Numbered from the stretch's first letter, positions 47,563 to 59,000 are shown. The stretch: 64,000 nt of DNA from Pocillopora verrucosa (GCF_036669915.1 NC_089316.1:9292382-9356381); one strand, 5' to 3'. Notes: generated from the letters alone by a model not told the origin. Numbers and translations are program-made.

Positions 47563-49935
47563 AGCCAGTTGTACATCTTAGGACTACTGAAGCTCGATGC
47601 GCAGTGTGGCCGGTCACTCAGTCAATAACAAGTAACTCAGTGCACATGTAGTTTTCATCTTGTTTGAAAGAATGACAATGCTTTTAATCCATTTTGCATA
47701 CCTTCAATCGTAGTTTTCCCTCATTAGATAATAACAATGCGTTAATTTCTTCATAATTTTTCCTTCGTCAGTGAGTTACATTTTTTATTACCTTTGAGTT
47801 TTTTTGTCACACTCTCTTCCTGAGAGAATAATAAACAGTTATTCATTTATTTATACTTATTTATTTATGATTTGATGATATCAGTGCTTCAAATGATTTA
47901 TTTTAGAGTTTCAAATTGATTTCCTTGTCAGATAGTACTTCCTAAAATTTGGAAAGACAGATAGATGGTCAAAATATTGCCAACAGTGATAAGGTATTTT
48001 AACACGGACATAGGAAAGTCGCAAAACTAGAAAAGCAACCTTATCGCATATTGTTTGTTCTTCCCTCTCTTGCATTCCTGATTTCCATCCTATGCTTGAC
48101 ACTTTTCGAGAGGGAAAAAGTGAAATACAACAAGAACCATGAATAACTACTTCAAGTGTGCCTTATATTAGCAGAAATCAACGCGTGTAGAGAGAGAGAG
48201 AGAATTTAGATGTTGAATGGAAATAGAAAGACAGCTCTCAAAAAGACAAATTCGTCGTAAAGCCTACCAGTGTAATGCAGTGCCCGCTTTATATTCATTA
48301 TGGCAAGGGTAGAAGCAAAAGATTCTAAATTAGGACCTCCCTCTTCATCCAGGATTTTCTTGACAGCTGCCGGAGTTAAGTCTGGTTTCTGTTGTTTAAG
48401 TTAAGTTAAAAAGAGTATAGCAACTCTTTTCGGCACATAACAGGTGACTAATAAGCATGTTTTAGGTTTCCTTACAACGTAAATAAAAGCAAGCACTGCC
48501 CTCCGATTCAATCCTCTGGTAACCAGAAATCAGAGTCTACGATTTAACGTTTTCACGATTACCTTCACCTTCTCTGACGAGCTCAGAGGGTAAAGGAGAC
48601 AACGAGTGTGTTTAAAACACTTTTGGTCAACACTCTATATTGTCGAAAGCTAATGAATGAGTTGACCGAGCAAACATTTCAAGTTGCAAGAATGAAGTTA
48701 TTTCCTAGCGATTTAGAGCTAATCTTGTGACATTTCGAAACCAATAACCCTTACGTAAGGAGAGAAGTTTATCGGTATATTTTATAACATATTTCGTGGT
48801 TATTCCATCAAAAACTTATACTTCCTTCTTATCAAAATTATCTTGACCCACTTCTGATAAAACAGCGCCGAAAGGTGTTCTCTCTCGTTCTCTAAGATCT
48901 TTTTTTCGGACCTCGAAACAAACTTTCGCTATATATCTAATTATAGCAACTTGCCATGCTTGCGCAGTGGTGATCTCTGACAACTCATTAATTGAAAAAA
49001 ATATGTGCTGGAATGAAAAGAGATATAGGCAAATAAGTGATAACTACACCTACAATAAAGTACGAATTTCTCGAATTTTTATCAAGGTCATGCCGAAGAA
49101 GAACTGTCATGGCGGCTGCCACTGAGGGTTTGTACTGCACTGTGCTATATGAATAACGCTCTTCCTTCATACATTTGACTCTGTAAATTAGCTTTACAAG
49201 GACCATAGCGAGAAAGATGCACGCTGTATTTATGTTCAAATGTAACTTTCTCTAGGTTACAAACCCGAATAAATGTCTTGACAAAATGAAGATCACAAAT
49301 CATCGGCATGGTATCTGAACCACTTGATCCAGCATAAGACACACTTGCCGATCTGGACAGAACAGATAATATCCTAGGTAATGGAGATGAAATGACGTGT
49401 TTCTTGATTCCATTGAAGCTAAAGAAGACGCTAAAGATTTCTTGTGGTTCGAATGCTCTTTCCACGTGCAAGACTAAGCGCAAATATGAATTTTGAATTA
49501 TTTGTAATTCAAATGAGTTTTCCGACTTCAAAAGGCGGGTTCAAAATAATCGACACCGTGTTGCTCGGTCTGATCCGTTTAATTATAAAGCGAAGTAAGA
49601 TGCCACTCTTAAGACAGATTCTCAGCTCAAAGTTCAGAAGTGCAATAATAGAAATAATAGAAAAGCATTTTGTTGTCATAACAGCAACATAAATTTTTTA
49701 AGGCATGAATTGGGATTCATCCCCTCAACGTACGGGCTGCCAAATCGGCAAGTTCACGTTACTTTCAATGATGTTAATAAAAATACTGACACTGTTTTTG
49801 TGTGCGCATCTCAAGTGTCAATGCGCTCACAATTACAAAATCAGTCTTAAACTCAAAATAACTAAAACACTAAAGAAATAAAACATTTGAAACAATTCTC
49901 ATGTTTTAAAGAAAAAAATTCCGACATAAAAATGT

Positions 49936-50127
49936 TTATAAGGTAGCTTTGAAAGACGAAACTGAAACAACACTTTTAAGAGAATTTGGGAGAGTATCCC
50001 ATAACGTAGGCGCATGGAAAGAAAACGTACGTTGACTGTATGTCACAGAGTTTACGGTAGGATAAATAAGAAGTGATTTAGAGGATGAACGTAGTATTCT
50101 TGTACCAGACTCAATAAATAGGTCGAC
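49936..50127 (-). mobile_element. Second non-LTR retrotransposon C-terminal remnant
   Basis: On the minus strand a short open frame reads IESGTRILRSSSKSLL, then TYSQRTFSFHAPTLWDTLP, NSLKSVVSVSSFKATL and a stop. This is the typical last block of a LINE ORF2 (SF..AP.LWN.LP..LR..). Only about 64 codons remain. Confidence 0.75.
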
Positions 50128-50379
50128 TTTCGAGAGCGATCAACAACAGTAACATTTATTTTCAGCTGTTGTGGTGTTATTATTCATTTAGATCAATTTC
50201 TAATAAAGATAATCACCGTATTTCAAACTGAATTTAGGCTCGTCGGGGTCGGTGTTCTTGATTACAGGCTTATTAAGTGATTGTCGCAAGTACAGTCGAA
50301 CCTTTACTAAGTCCTGAATTTGTTTCCCTTTACTTAATGTTACACTCAAATAAAATTAAGAAAGATAAATAGGGGTTAG

Positions 50380-50520
50380 TTTCCAAAGAAACTGTAGTGC
50401 TGCGTCAGTGAGGAAGTAAAACAAGATAATTTGGTTTTATCAACTGAGTTGATAATATTAACTGACCACCGTAGAGAGCTGTGAAGCTGACGTTTCAGGA
50501 GCTAGCTCTTCATCAGAGCA
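50380..50520 (-). repeat. Hammerhead-family repeat, minus orientation
   Basis: Reverse complement of the family block: TTGATAATATTAACTGACCA on the plus strand precedes the ribozyme-like core at 50,486-50,519. Confidence 0.65.
50486..50519 (-). ncRNA. Hammerhead-ribozyme-like motif, intact core, minus strand
   Basis: On the minus strand GCT is followed by CTGATGA, a stem II segment AGAGCTAGCTCCT (imperfect pairing), GAAACGTC and AGC. Core residues are all present and the GTC cleavage triplet is kept. Confidence 0.55.
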
Positions 50521-50654
50521 AAAATTTCGCCTTTGATTCATTCACTTAATTTCCCTAGTTTATCACAAGCCATAAGGTCAAATGCTTCAAGTACGAGCTC
50601 ACTTCATGTGTTTGCAAACACCTATAAGTATGGGGCGCAAAAACCAGTCAATAT

Positions 50655-51692
50655 TCCCTTTGTATTTCTGTGACCCACTTACTTTTTATATGGTCAACTC
50701 GACTTTGTTTACGGTCAACTTTGTACTTTTTATATGGTCAACTCGAATTTTTATATGGCCAACTTTTACTTTTTATATGGTCAAGTCTAGTTTTTATACG
50801 GTTAACTTTTTACTTTTTATATGGTCAACTCGAGTTTTTAAATGGTCAACTTTTTACTTTTTATGTGGTCAATCGACTTTTCATATGGTCAACGTTTTAC
50901 TATTTATATCGGTCTGTGCAAAACGCAGACTGCACACCGGAGCTAAAGTGCAGACTGAAGACTGCAGATCAGGGGTAAAATGCAAACTGGGTTCTTGAAG
51001 AATCGACCGTTTATGACCGCGGTATAGACCTGATCGTGAAGCGCAAGAGCGAAGTGTGGAACGTATTGAAGCTTCTGATACAAAGCACCATTCCAAGATC
51101 ACGCTTACCTTCGAAGCGCAAGACAATGGTATGACAAACAGGTTTTATTGGCAAAGCAATCGAAATTGCCGATGTGTGATGGAAGTCTATCGCTACTTTT
51201 AAGGCCGAACAAAGTATGCATGAGCTACGTGTATGTTAAAGCTACCTAATGTTGCTCAGCAGAACTGTTTATTTCTTATATGAATAAGGGAAATATATTT
51301 AGCTAGCAGTAAACTGCATTTTCAAACAGTTACGTTTCTAAATGTTCTTACCTTAAAACAATATGTCAACGCCAAAACCATCTGAGGAAATGAAGTTCGA
51401 AACCTTAATCGCCATGAAGATTGCTGTCAGCCTCTCACAACTTACGCGGCCTCGATCCCAGGTCACTCTTGAAGTTTTTTCGGTGAAGCGGGTGGTCTTT
51501 GAACCAAGTCTTTCTTTTACCCCTGGTCTGCAGTCTTCAATCAGCATTTTACTCTCAGTCTGCACTTAATCCCGGTCTGCGGTCTGCAGTCTGAAATTTG
51601 CAGTCTGCCTTAATACTCACCGATGTAAAAAGTAAAAAGTTGACCATACAAAAACTCGAGTTGACCGTATAAAAAATAAAAATTGATCTTAT
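50655..51692. mobile_element. Foldback-like element with inverted tandem-repeat arms
   Basis: The left arm (about 50,655-51,000) has about ten degenerate units of TTTTTATATGGTCAACTCGA, then GCAGACTGCA and AAGACTGCAGATCAGGGGTA. The right arm (about 51,500-51,692) is its reverse complement, in the same order. About 500 bp lie between. No transposase frame is seen. The right arm stops about ten bases before the start of duplication copy B. Confidence 0.6.
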
Positions 51693-51701
51693 TAAAAGAA
51701 A

Positions 51702-51746
51702 AAAACTAAACCCGGACAGAGGGCTGTTGGCTTTATAGCTGAATGA
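51702..51746 (+). pseudogene. 3' fragment of the second FGF gene's last exon
   Basis: The final codons (TKPGQRAVGFIAE and stop) and the 3' flank of the FGF at 26,061-26,234 are repeated here, without the rest of the gene. It marks the duplication breakpoint and has no promoter or start. Confidence 0.9.
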
Positions 51747-52559
51747 CTAATGAACCGAATACCAAAAGAGTTTATATGTAATTTGTAATAGACCCAATTA
51801 AAAGATGTATAAAATGGAATCTACATATTTTCTGTTTTCTTTGTGTGTGTGTGTGTGTGTGTTTGTTTAACTTACAACTTCATATTCACGTTCTGTAAAG
51901 CTGTCTTGAGGGGGAGAGTTCTTTAGTATCGGAGATCGTTTGAACAGGTCCCTAGTTTTGGCTCTTATCCGTGCTCTGAAGAATTGCTCTGAGTTTTTAT
52001 AGCTTCCTCTTTCCACCCGCCAGCCCCCTTAAATAAAGACGAAATTTATTTTCTTGTTGTTTGTTAGCTAAGTTACAAGTCTTACAACCACCATCTTCAG
52101 TTACGTCTGTCACCTCTCCTCTCTGTAAGAACCTGTCTCACTCACGTGTGAAGCAGAACAAAGAAGACATAGAAGTAAAAGGAGTAGAGGCCGGGAAAAC
52201 AGTGGTATAAAAGAGAAAAATCAAACTAGTCCTTAAACCGAGATAAACTTTTATTTGTTTATTCATCATTAGAAATCCTTCAGATTAAGGTCCACTCATA
52301 CAGGTTCAAAATTAATTACCGTGAACGAGGTGCACTGAAACAGCGCGATCAATCTTGTGATTTATATTCATGATTGTGGCCCTAAATATTGCATTATTCG
52401 TCCTTTTTGATCTTTCAGTCAATTCGTCCTGGAATAGTGTGCAATTGTCCTACAAATTTCGCTTGCTTTAACTTAGCGTGACTACTCTCAAATCAGAGTC
52501 ACGCACATCACGCTTGGGTTCAACTGGAACGGGTTAGTTTATTTACATAGAAGGAGTGA

Positions 52560-52711
52560 ACGCTTTGCTGACGGGCAATGCATGTTGGGCCTAAGAAGGG
52601 CGGAAGTGATTTTTGACTTAACTGGTGTGTTTATGTGCTGTTTAGGCGAATGTTATGGCTGTTTTTTTGTTATCTCTCGCTCCTGTATAGTCTCTAGTTT
52701 CTCCTGTTGAG
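52560..52711 (+). promoter_or_regulatory. Putative promoter and non-coding first exon, copy B
   Basis: The copy B equivalent of 27,040-27,200 keeps GGGCGGAAGTGATT (52,598-52,611) and the splice donor TTGAG|GTAAGAAG after 52,711. Inference only. Confidence 0.35.
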
Positions 52712-53734
52712 GTAAGAAGTGTTTGATGTTTACTTAGCGTAATGCAAGTAAGAATTGCAAAATAAATTAAGATGCAATCAGCGTCATACTTAATTATCAG
52801 TGAAGAATTCGACTACTAAGCTTTCTGATTTACTTTGAAATATGCTCCAAATACGACAATGAATCACAGTTGAAGCACAGTAATTGAAAGTTGTTAGAGT
52901 ATTTAGTTGTTTGATTTTGAATTGCTTTTATGTTCTCTGATATCATGATGATATCTGGAGAGAAAGCGAGTGATAATTTCATCTCGGGTAATTAATTTAT
53001 AGCGATATGGAATTTATGGACTGAAGTTTTTTCTCCAAGAGGGAATGTTATAGGTTGATTAATAAGTTTGTGGTTTAATCGGCAAAGGTAGCGAGTCATT
53101 AAACAGTCAGCTGATAAATTCCGCTCAGCTACATAGGGCGACTTCACTATGCATACTTATGTTTTACTAGGATAAAGAAACCAATGGTGTAAACGGTAAC
53201 GCGACTACGACTTTGTTTCAGAACACTACGGGGCTACACGGAAATCTCTGTTTTCTTCTTTAAGAGGGAATGTTGTGATTTTATTAAAGGGTTTATTTTT
53301 CATTGGCTAACGTATCACGTCATACAACTCCGTTGATAAATCTTAAATTCTATGAGTTAAACCAGTTTTCAAATATTTCATATGATTAAGAATCTAGAGA
53401 TGGACATTTAATCAATTGTCCCACAATGTTAGAGTCAGGCTAATAATCGTGTGTTGATCACAACATTTCAACTGCTTTACTGTTAGTCTTGTTATTGGTG
53501 TGTTTTGAAAGTGCTGTCATAAGTGCATTTTAATCCTCATCATAATTCTGACTATCAGACGTTGTTCCCTCATACTTCTGGTATTTTTGCTATCAGCAAT
53601 TATGCTTTTTGATAGTAGACTTCTTTTGTCACTTAATTACATGGTCTTTATCTCCATATGAGTCTGGCAACTGGTCAATTTAGCTATAGTTAGAATTTCA
53701 TTCCAATAATTTGGATAGAGTTTTACTTGCATAT

Positions 53735-53975
53735 ATATGACTGGCAACTAGATATTAGATTGCATGATTGGCAACTAGATCTCTAGATTGCATTTTTGGC
53801 AACTGGATATTAGATTGCATGGTTAGAAGCTAGATCTTTAAATGGTGTGGATGGCAGCTAGATATTTAGATTGCATGGTTGCAACTACATCTTTAGATTA
53901 CATGGATGGCATATAGATCTTAAGGCTGCACTGGTTGCAACTACAGTATACATGATCTTGTGATTGCATGGTTGG
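53735..53975 (+). repeat. Degenerate minisatellite, copy B
   Basis: Same array as 28,185-28,430, built on GGCAACTAGATATTAGATTG. It has one extra unit near the start. Confidence 0.75.
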
Positions 53976-54159
53976 TTTAAAGGTGCAAAACTCTTGATCA
54001 AAAATTTATCTTTCAAATTGACACTCTTAACCCCCACAGTATCAACCAGTGCTTTTCATTCAATTGGTTTATTCTTGTTTTCTTATCACCATATTCCTAA
54101 CAATAGTGTAGCTCCATTTTGTGCATAAAAACACACACACGACCCACAATTTCTCCATT

Positions 54160-54290
54160 CACTTTGACAAAGGGCTAATGCTCAAAACATCAGCTTTGAA
54201 ACTCTCTATATGGTGGCCAATTTGTGTAAACAACTCAGCTGATAATACTAAACTATCTTGTTATACTCTCCCATTGATGCAGCACCAGCT
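54160..54290 (+). repeat. Degenerate hammerhead-family repeat, copy B
   Basis: Counterpart of 28,602-28,745, with the same core-destroying TTGACAA and CAAAACATC changes. Confidence 0.65.
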
Positions 54291-54576
54291 GGCGCTATGC
54301 CATTTGCTAAGTAATTAGGGCTCAGGGAAGGCAGTGCACTGTGGTGTCACAACAACTAACTGTGAGATAAAATCAAACCGAGGGTTACTAAAGAACTTTT
54401 GGAGAACAGATGATTTTATCTGAGTTACAAAACCCCTTTTTTAGATGTTACAAGTGGTAAGTAAATGAAAGAAATTAGGTAATGGAAGTATTACAAATAG
54501 ATGAAATATCCTTGATAAAATAATTGCAAATACACAAAGCACAGCCACATGAAAGGAGCCAGTTGAGCAAACTGGC

Positions 54577-54720
54577 TGTCACGATTCTGTGAACTCAAAA
54601 GGGTTGTTTATTGTGCGAACTCGACTGCCGCCACGTGTGTATTCGTTGTCTCCCTAGTCTTCTAAATATAAGGATGTTCATCGGCCCAGTGGCGTGACCG
54701 TGTAACGCAATATCACGACA
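54577..54720 (-). repeat. Long terminal repeat (3' LTR of the element)
   Basis: 144 bp, TGTCACGATTCTG...ATATCACGACA, with two mismatches to the other LTR (GAACTC versus GAACTT; ATAAGG versus ATAAAG). On the minus strand it is preceded by the polypurine tract. Confidence 0.93.
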
Positions 54721-54734
54721 TCTTCCCCTTTTTA
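54721..54734 (-). other. Polypurine tract of the Ty3/gypsy element
   Basis: On the minus strand TAAAAAGGGGAAGA directly abuts the 3' LTR, as expected for plus-strand DNA priming. Confidence 0.7.
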
Positions 54735-54886
54735 CAAAGTTTATCTTCAAAAGTTAATTAATACTTAATGTTCGGTTTCGATCACTGTTCAAATCACATA
54801 AAATCGATAAAACATTGTTCTTCATTGAAATCATAAAAAGATAGAAACAGACCCAACAACTATTTAGCGGCTCAATCATTCAATGT

Positions 54887-57568
54887 TCAGTTCATATGGT
54901 AATCCTGATGCCACAAAGGCGGTCGACGTCTGCGTTCTGATCGACGAGTTTCAATCCTTTGTGGCTCAAGCTCAGTTCCCATCTCATTTTCAGGTGGCAT
55001 TCTCTCTGTTTTGGTCTCGCCATGGAACTCCGGTGGAGGAGGTCCTGGCTCTGTCAGATTTGGCGCCGGTTTGAGGGTAGACTCGGGCGGAGTTAGTTCT
55101 ACCAGACTCATAGGTGGTGCTGTTTCCGGGGTCAGGCGCAGTTGCCGACGGTTGCGTCGGTATCGCCTGCCGCAAACTTCAACTTCATAAGACCTGTTCC
55201 CCAAGGCTTTCATGCAGGTCCCCAGACTCCATTCCTCCCTTCCGGGAAGCCGCATCCTGATGGCCTGTCCACACTTTAGTGCCTCTAAAGGGCGAAACTT
55301 TTTGTTGTATTGTTGAGCTTGTCTTTTCTTGCGCTCAGCTAATTTGGTGGCTGTTTCCTGGTGTGATGGCTGCCGCAGGAGCGTTTCATGGGTTGGTAAG
55401 AAAGTGCGTGTGCGGCGTCCCATCAGTCTCTGTACGGGTGATGTTCCTAGACCCTCTGTTGGGGTGTTGCGCCAATCAAGAAGGGCTAACAGCGGGTCTT
55501 GCCCATCCGCTTTCGCTTTCGTCATCAAGTTCTTGCAGGTCTTCACGGCATTCTCGGCGCGGCCATTTGACTGGGGGTAACGGGGGCTCGAAGTTCTATG
55601 TTCAAACTGCCATTCTCTCACGAATGCACTGAACACCGATGACGTAAACTGAGGTCCGTTGTCGGTAATAAGCACGTCTGGTATCCCATGGCGGGCGAAT
55701 TGTACTTTACACGCAGCTATCACGCTAGCAGATGTGGCCACCTTAACCTCCTGGACTTCAAAGAACCCACTCCAGTAGTCGACTAGGACAAAGAAATGTT
55801 GTTGCCCAAGGTCAAAAAAATCGGCACCTAGCATCGACCAGGGACGCGACGGGATCGGATACGGTTGCAATTCCTCGCGGCACTGATCTGGCTGGTACGA
55901 CTGGCAGATTGAGCATTTGGAAACAAAGTCCTTTACTTCCGAATTCATGAGGGGCCAATAGAGGACCTCCCTAGCGCGACGTAAACACCCTTCGATTCCA
56001 ATATGTGATCGGTGAATTTGCTTCAACATTTCTTTTCTCAGGGAAGGGGGTACCAGCAATCGCTCCCCCAGGAATACTAGTCCCTTGTCTTCTATAAGCT
56101 CACTTCGTTTGTCATAGTAAGGCGTCAGCTCAGGGGTACAGGACTTCCTTGACACTGGCCATTCACCCTTGATTGCTCCGATTAGCTTTTGCATCACTGG
56201 GTCCCTGGCAATCTCGTTTCTGAATTCAGCGAGCCTGTATGGTGCAATCGAGAGGTTTTCTGAATGATCTATCTCGGCAAGTGTGCAGATCAGACTTGTA
56301 TTGTGCTTGGAGGCTTCGGTGGTGTTGCGGTATGCTCGACTCAGTGCATCTGATACCCACATAAGTTCCCCTTTTTTATACTGCACATCCAGGGAGTAAT
56401 TCTGAAGGGCCATCAGCATTCTCTGGAGTCTCTTTGGTGAGTTGTGTATTGGCTTGGTAAAAACTGCCCTTAGTGGTTCGTGGTCAGACTCGATGTGTAC
56501 AACTTCGCGTCCCAGTATGTATTGATTGAACTTGTCGGTTGACCACACTATGGCGAGGAGCTCTTTCTCGATTTGAGCGTAACGCGTTTCGGTGTCGGTC
56601 AGAGCTCGCGAGGCAAAGGCAACGGGCTGACCCTTTTGCATCAGTACTGCACCTAGACCCGTTATGCTGGCATCGCATTGGATTGTCACTTCTTCAGTAA
56701 CATCATAGTATTTCAGTACCGGGGCCTTGGCCAAGTATTCTTTGACTGTGGTAAATGCTTTCTCATGCTGTGCAAGCCAACACCACTCGACGTCCTTGTC
56801 CTCAAGCCTTCGCAAAGGTTCTGTCATGTCGGACAGGAGTGGCAAGAATTTGGCCAGATAATTGACCATCCCCAAAAACCTCTTCAGGCCTTTCACATCA
56901 GTCGGCGGTGGCATATCCAAAATAGCTTCAACTTTGGCTGGGTCTGCCTTTAGACCATCAGGAGTCAAGAGGTGGCCCATGAAACGCGCTTCGGTTTGAG
57001 ATCTTTTCAGCTTGAGTTTGTTGAGCTTGAGGTTCCACTCCCGGCATTTCTTGAAGAACGCACGTTCGTTCTTTTCAAGGCTCGAGTTGACCTCTGCGTC
57101 AGTTTCGCCAAATCCAGCGATGAGGAAGTCGTCAGCGATAACTTCAACTCCTTCTAAATTTTCTACGAATTCATGCATGCGTCGCTGCCAAACTTCAGGC
57201 GCACTTGAGATACCAAAAGGCATGCGGGCCCATCTATAACGCCCAAAAGGCGTATTGAACGTTGTCAGGAAACTAGAAGCATCGTCTAAGAGGATTTGGT
57301 GGAAACCATCCTTGGCGTCACAAAGAGTAAATTTCTTGGCACCTGTTAAGCGGGAGGCCACTTCATCGATAGTCGGCAACTGGTAATGCTCTCGCCGAAT
57401 GGCACGATTTAAATCTCTCGGGTCAATACAGATGCGTACTTTGTTTGGCTTCACTATGGCCAACATGCTGGATACCCACTGCGTCGGTTCTGTTACTGGT
57501 ATAATAACTTTACGATCAACAAGTTCGTCCAGCTTGTTTTTGATGCATGGACGCAAGGCTACTGGCAC
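54887..57568 (-). CDS. Ty3/gypsy pol: reverse transcriptase, RNase H, integrase
   Basis: An open frame of 893 codons, counted from an in-frame GTG; it continues upstream without a break to the TAA at 57,593. Order: reverse transcriptase (RICIDPRDLN, MPFGISSAPEVWQRRM and the catalytic VIADDFL), RNase H (CDASITGLGAVL, EKELLAIVWS), integrase zinc-binding (HRSHIG...CSICQ), integrase core DDE (LGADFFD, ITDNGPQF, SNGRAENAV) and a C-terminal GPY/F-like segment. All catalytic residues I can check are intact and there is no internal stop. It has no chromodomain. Confidence 0.93.
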   Translation of the reverse strand: MPVALRPCIKNKLDELVDRKVIIPVTEPTQWVSSMLAIVKPNKVRICIDPRDLNRAIRREHYQLPTIDEVASRLTGAKKFTLCDAKDGFHQILLDDASSFLTTFNTPFGRYRWARMPFGISSAPEVWQRRMHEFVENLEGVEVIADDFLIAGFGETDAEVNSSLEKNERAFFKKCREWNLKLNKLKLKRSQTEARFMGHLLTPDGLKADPAKVEAILDMPPPTDVKGLKRFLGMVNYLAKFLPLLSDMTEPLRRLEDKDVEWCWLAQHEKAFTTVKEYLAKAPVLKYYDVTEEVTIQCDASITGLGAVLMQKGQPVAFASRALTDTETRYAQIEKELLAIVWSTDKFNQYILGREVVHIESDHEPLRAVFTKPIHNSPKRLQRMLMALQNYSLDVQYKKGELMWVSDALSRAYRNTTEASKHNTSLICTLAEIDHSENLSIAPYRLAEFRNEIARDPVMQKLIGAIKGEWPVSRKSCTPELTPYYDKRSELIEDKGLVFLGERLLVPPSLRKEMLKQIHRSHIGIEGCLRRAREVLYWPLMNSEVKDFVSKCSICQSYQPDQCREELQPYPIPSRPWSMLGADFFDLGQQHFFVLVDYWSGFFEVQEVKVATSASVIAACKVQFARHGIPDVLITDNGPQFTSSVFSAFVREWQFEHRTSSPRYPQSNGRAENAVKTCKNLMTKAKADGQDPLLALLDWRNTPTEGLGTSPVQRLMGRRTRTFLPTHETLLRQPSHQETATKLAERKKRQAQQYNKKFRPLEALKCGQAIRMRLPGREEWSLGTCMKALGNRSYEVEVCGRRYRRNRRQLRLTPETAPPMSLVELTPPESTLKPAPNLTEPGPPPPEFHGETKTERMPPENEMGTELEPQRIETRRSERRRRPPLWHQDYHMN

Positions 57569-57592
57569 TCGCCTCGGTGCGTGGACAACTGG

Positions 57593-58966
57593 TTACGCCT
57601 GTTCGTCTATGGCTATTTTGTATGTTCCCGGTAGGGCCCCTAATCCGTCGAATACGTCCTCATACTCTTCGAGCAAGGAGGCTTTGGGACACTTGACGTG
57701 TAATGGTAGGACGTCACAATTATTCAAACTCACAAAGCCAAGATTGAGGCTGGTGTTCAATGATAAAATCGGTTGATAGTCTCCGTCTAAGATGTTAAAC
57801 TCCATTGACCTCCGCTGTCCACGGGACCACACAGGCAGGGTAGCTTTACCAGCAATTTTGCGGCGATCCCCTGTGTACGAGACTATTTCCTTTTGGCATG
57901 GTTTGAGGCGATGAAGGAGGGTGTCCCCAGTGATTTGCTTGTATAATTGGGCCGGGAGAATGTCGCACTGCGACCCAGTATCTATTTGAAACTGGACTTC
58001 TGTCTTGGGATCTGGCCCATAAATATGGAGTTTGACCACTGCCAATTTTTCCTGGCCTTTGCTCTTACTAGTAGTAGCACCAATGTAGTAGGGGTCGTTT
58101 CCCATGTCGACGGCTTCGTGGACCGCCGAAACTCTACTTTTCACTCCTCGGGGATTAGCGCGACATTTATTCGCAAAATGATTCATACTCCCACAGTTAA
58201 AACATGTTCTTCCATACGCGGGACAATGACGTCCATGCACCATTCCACAATTTCCACATTCTTTAGACGGTCTTCTAAATGCTTGTGACTTAAGTTGTCG
58301 TTCTTCTTCAGGTTTTTCTGCCGATCCCGCCTTCCGTAACGCATGAACTGCAGTGTCTCCTCCAGCCATTAGCTTTACTTGCTGTTGGGTCTGTTCTGAC
58401 GACTTAATAATGTCAACTGCTTGTAGGAGAGATAAATCATTCAAACGGAGAAGTCTCTCGCGGACGCGATCATCCCGTATGCCTAGCACGAGGCGGTCAC
58501 GCAAAATTTCATCTGGTGTGATTGTATCGTGTGCACAGTTTTTTGCGATCGTTCGAAGCTCCGTAAGATACGTCGAGATGTTTTCGCCTGGTTCCTGGTT
58601 TCGGTTGTTGAACCTATAGCGTTCATATATGACCTGTGTCCTAGGAATGCAGAATTCGTCGAACTTCTTCAGGACTTGTGAAATGTCGTCTGCGTTTTCG
58701 TCTTCGTTCCAAATAAAGGTATCGTGGGCTCTGACGCCATCCTCGCCTATAATGCTTAGTAATGTCGACACACGAACTATGCCCTCTTGTTTATATACAC
58801 CAGTAGCGATTTCGTAGCGCTGCCACGCTGCTTTCCACGATTTCCATGCGGTGGCTAAATTGTCGTCAAAATTAAGCGCTTTCGGCAGGGGCAAATTTGA
58901 CGGGGGAATAAAAACTTGAGTCGGCGCTGGTGGCACAACTATGGATGCTTCAGCTGCTTCTGTCAT
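57593..58966 (-). CDS. Ty3/gypsy gag and aspartic protease
   Basis: A frame of 457 codons. The N-terminal Gag capsid-like region (WKSWKAAWQRYEIATG, FDEFCIPRTQVIYERYRF) is followed by zinc knuckles: CGNCGMVHGRHC and CFNCGSMNHFANKC, the latter CX2CX4HX4C. A retroviral-type aspartic protease follows, with the active-site motif FQIDTGSQCDILP. The frame ends at TAA (57,595-57,593). Pol continues in the same frame right after this stop. Confidence 0.9.
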   Translation of the reverse strand: MTEAAEASIVVPPAPTQVFIPPSNLPLPKALNFDDNLATAWKSWKAAWQRYEIATGVYKQEGIVRVSTLLSIIGEDGVRAHDTFIWNEDENADDISQVLKKFDEFCIPRTQVIYERYRFNNRNQEPGENISTYLTELRTIAKNCAHDTITPDEILRDRLVLGIRDDRVRERLLRLNDLSLLQAVDIIKSSEQTQQQVKLMAGGDTAVHALRKAGSAEKPEEERQLKSQAFRRPSKECGNCGMVHGRHCPAYGRTCFNCGSMNHFANKCRANPRGVKSRVSAVHEAVDMGNDPYYIGATTSKSKGQEKLAVVKLHIYGPDPKTEVQFQIDTGSQCDILPAQLYKQITGDTLLHRLKPCQKEIVSYTGDRRKIAGKATLPVWSRGQRRSMEFNILDGDYQPILSLNTSLNLGFVSLNNCDVLPLHVKCPKASLLEEYEDVFDGLGALPGTYKIAIDEQA

Positions 58967-58981
58967 CTTTAGGGGTGAACA

Positions 58982-59000
58982 GATCCCACTCCTGACACCA
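58982..59000 (-). other. Primer-binding site (tRNA-Leu type)
   Basis: Immediately inside the 5' LTR, the plus strand reads GATCCCACTCCTGACACCA, which has the form of a tRNA-Leu 3' end plus CCA. The minus-strand PBS therefore starts TGGTGTCAGGAG, with no spacer from the LTR. Confidence 0.75.

Larger units (their letters stand above)
44895..50640. other. Gene-poor region with retroelement remnants
   Basis: No supportable host gene. It holds the ROC-COR 3' UTR, a SINE-like piece (about 46,660-46,770), two LINE C-terminal fragments on the minus strand (46,823-47,562 and 49,936-50,127), an AG microsatellite (48,188-48,204) and a minus-strand hammerhead-family repeat (about 50,380-50,520). Confidence 0.6.
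26190..51701. repeat. Segmental duplication, copy A (direct tandem)
   Basis: From 26,190 the sequence is repeated from 51,702 with high identity (mostly mid-90s percent by eye) until 34,674, where copy B reaches the window edge. The offset at the left boundary is 25,512 bp, and copy B begins where copy A would end, so this is a direct tandem. The unit carries the promoter and all coding exons of the ROC-COR gene. The rest of the unit (34,7xx-51,701) cannot be compared within this window. Confidence 0.9.

Noticed and set aside
48988..49531. Overlapping minus-strand frames with hydrophobic stretches suggesting a decayed rhodopsin-like receptor
   Set aside because: Only two possible membrane segments in different frames and no diagnostic receptor motifs; too weak to call a pseudogene.
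55279..58817. Several plus-strand open frames within the Ty3/gypsy element
   Set aside because: Antisense shadows of the gag-protease and pol frames.
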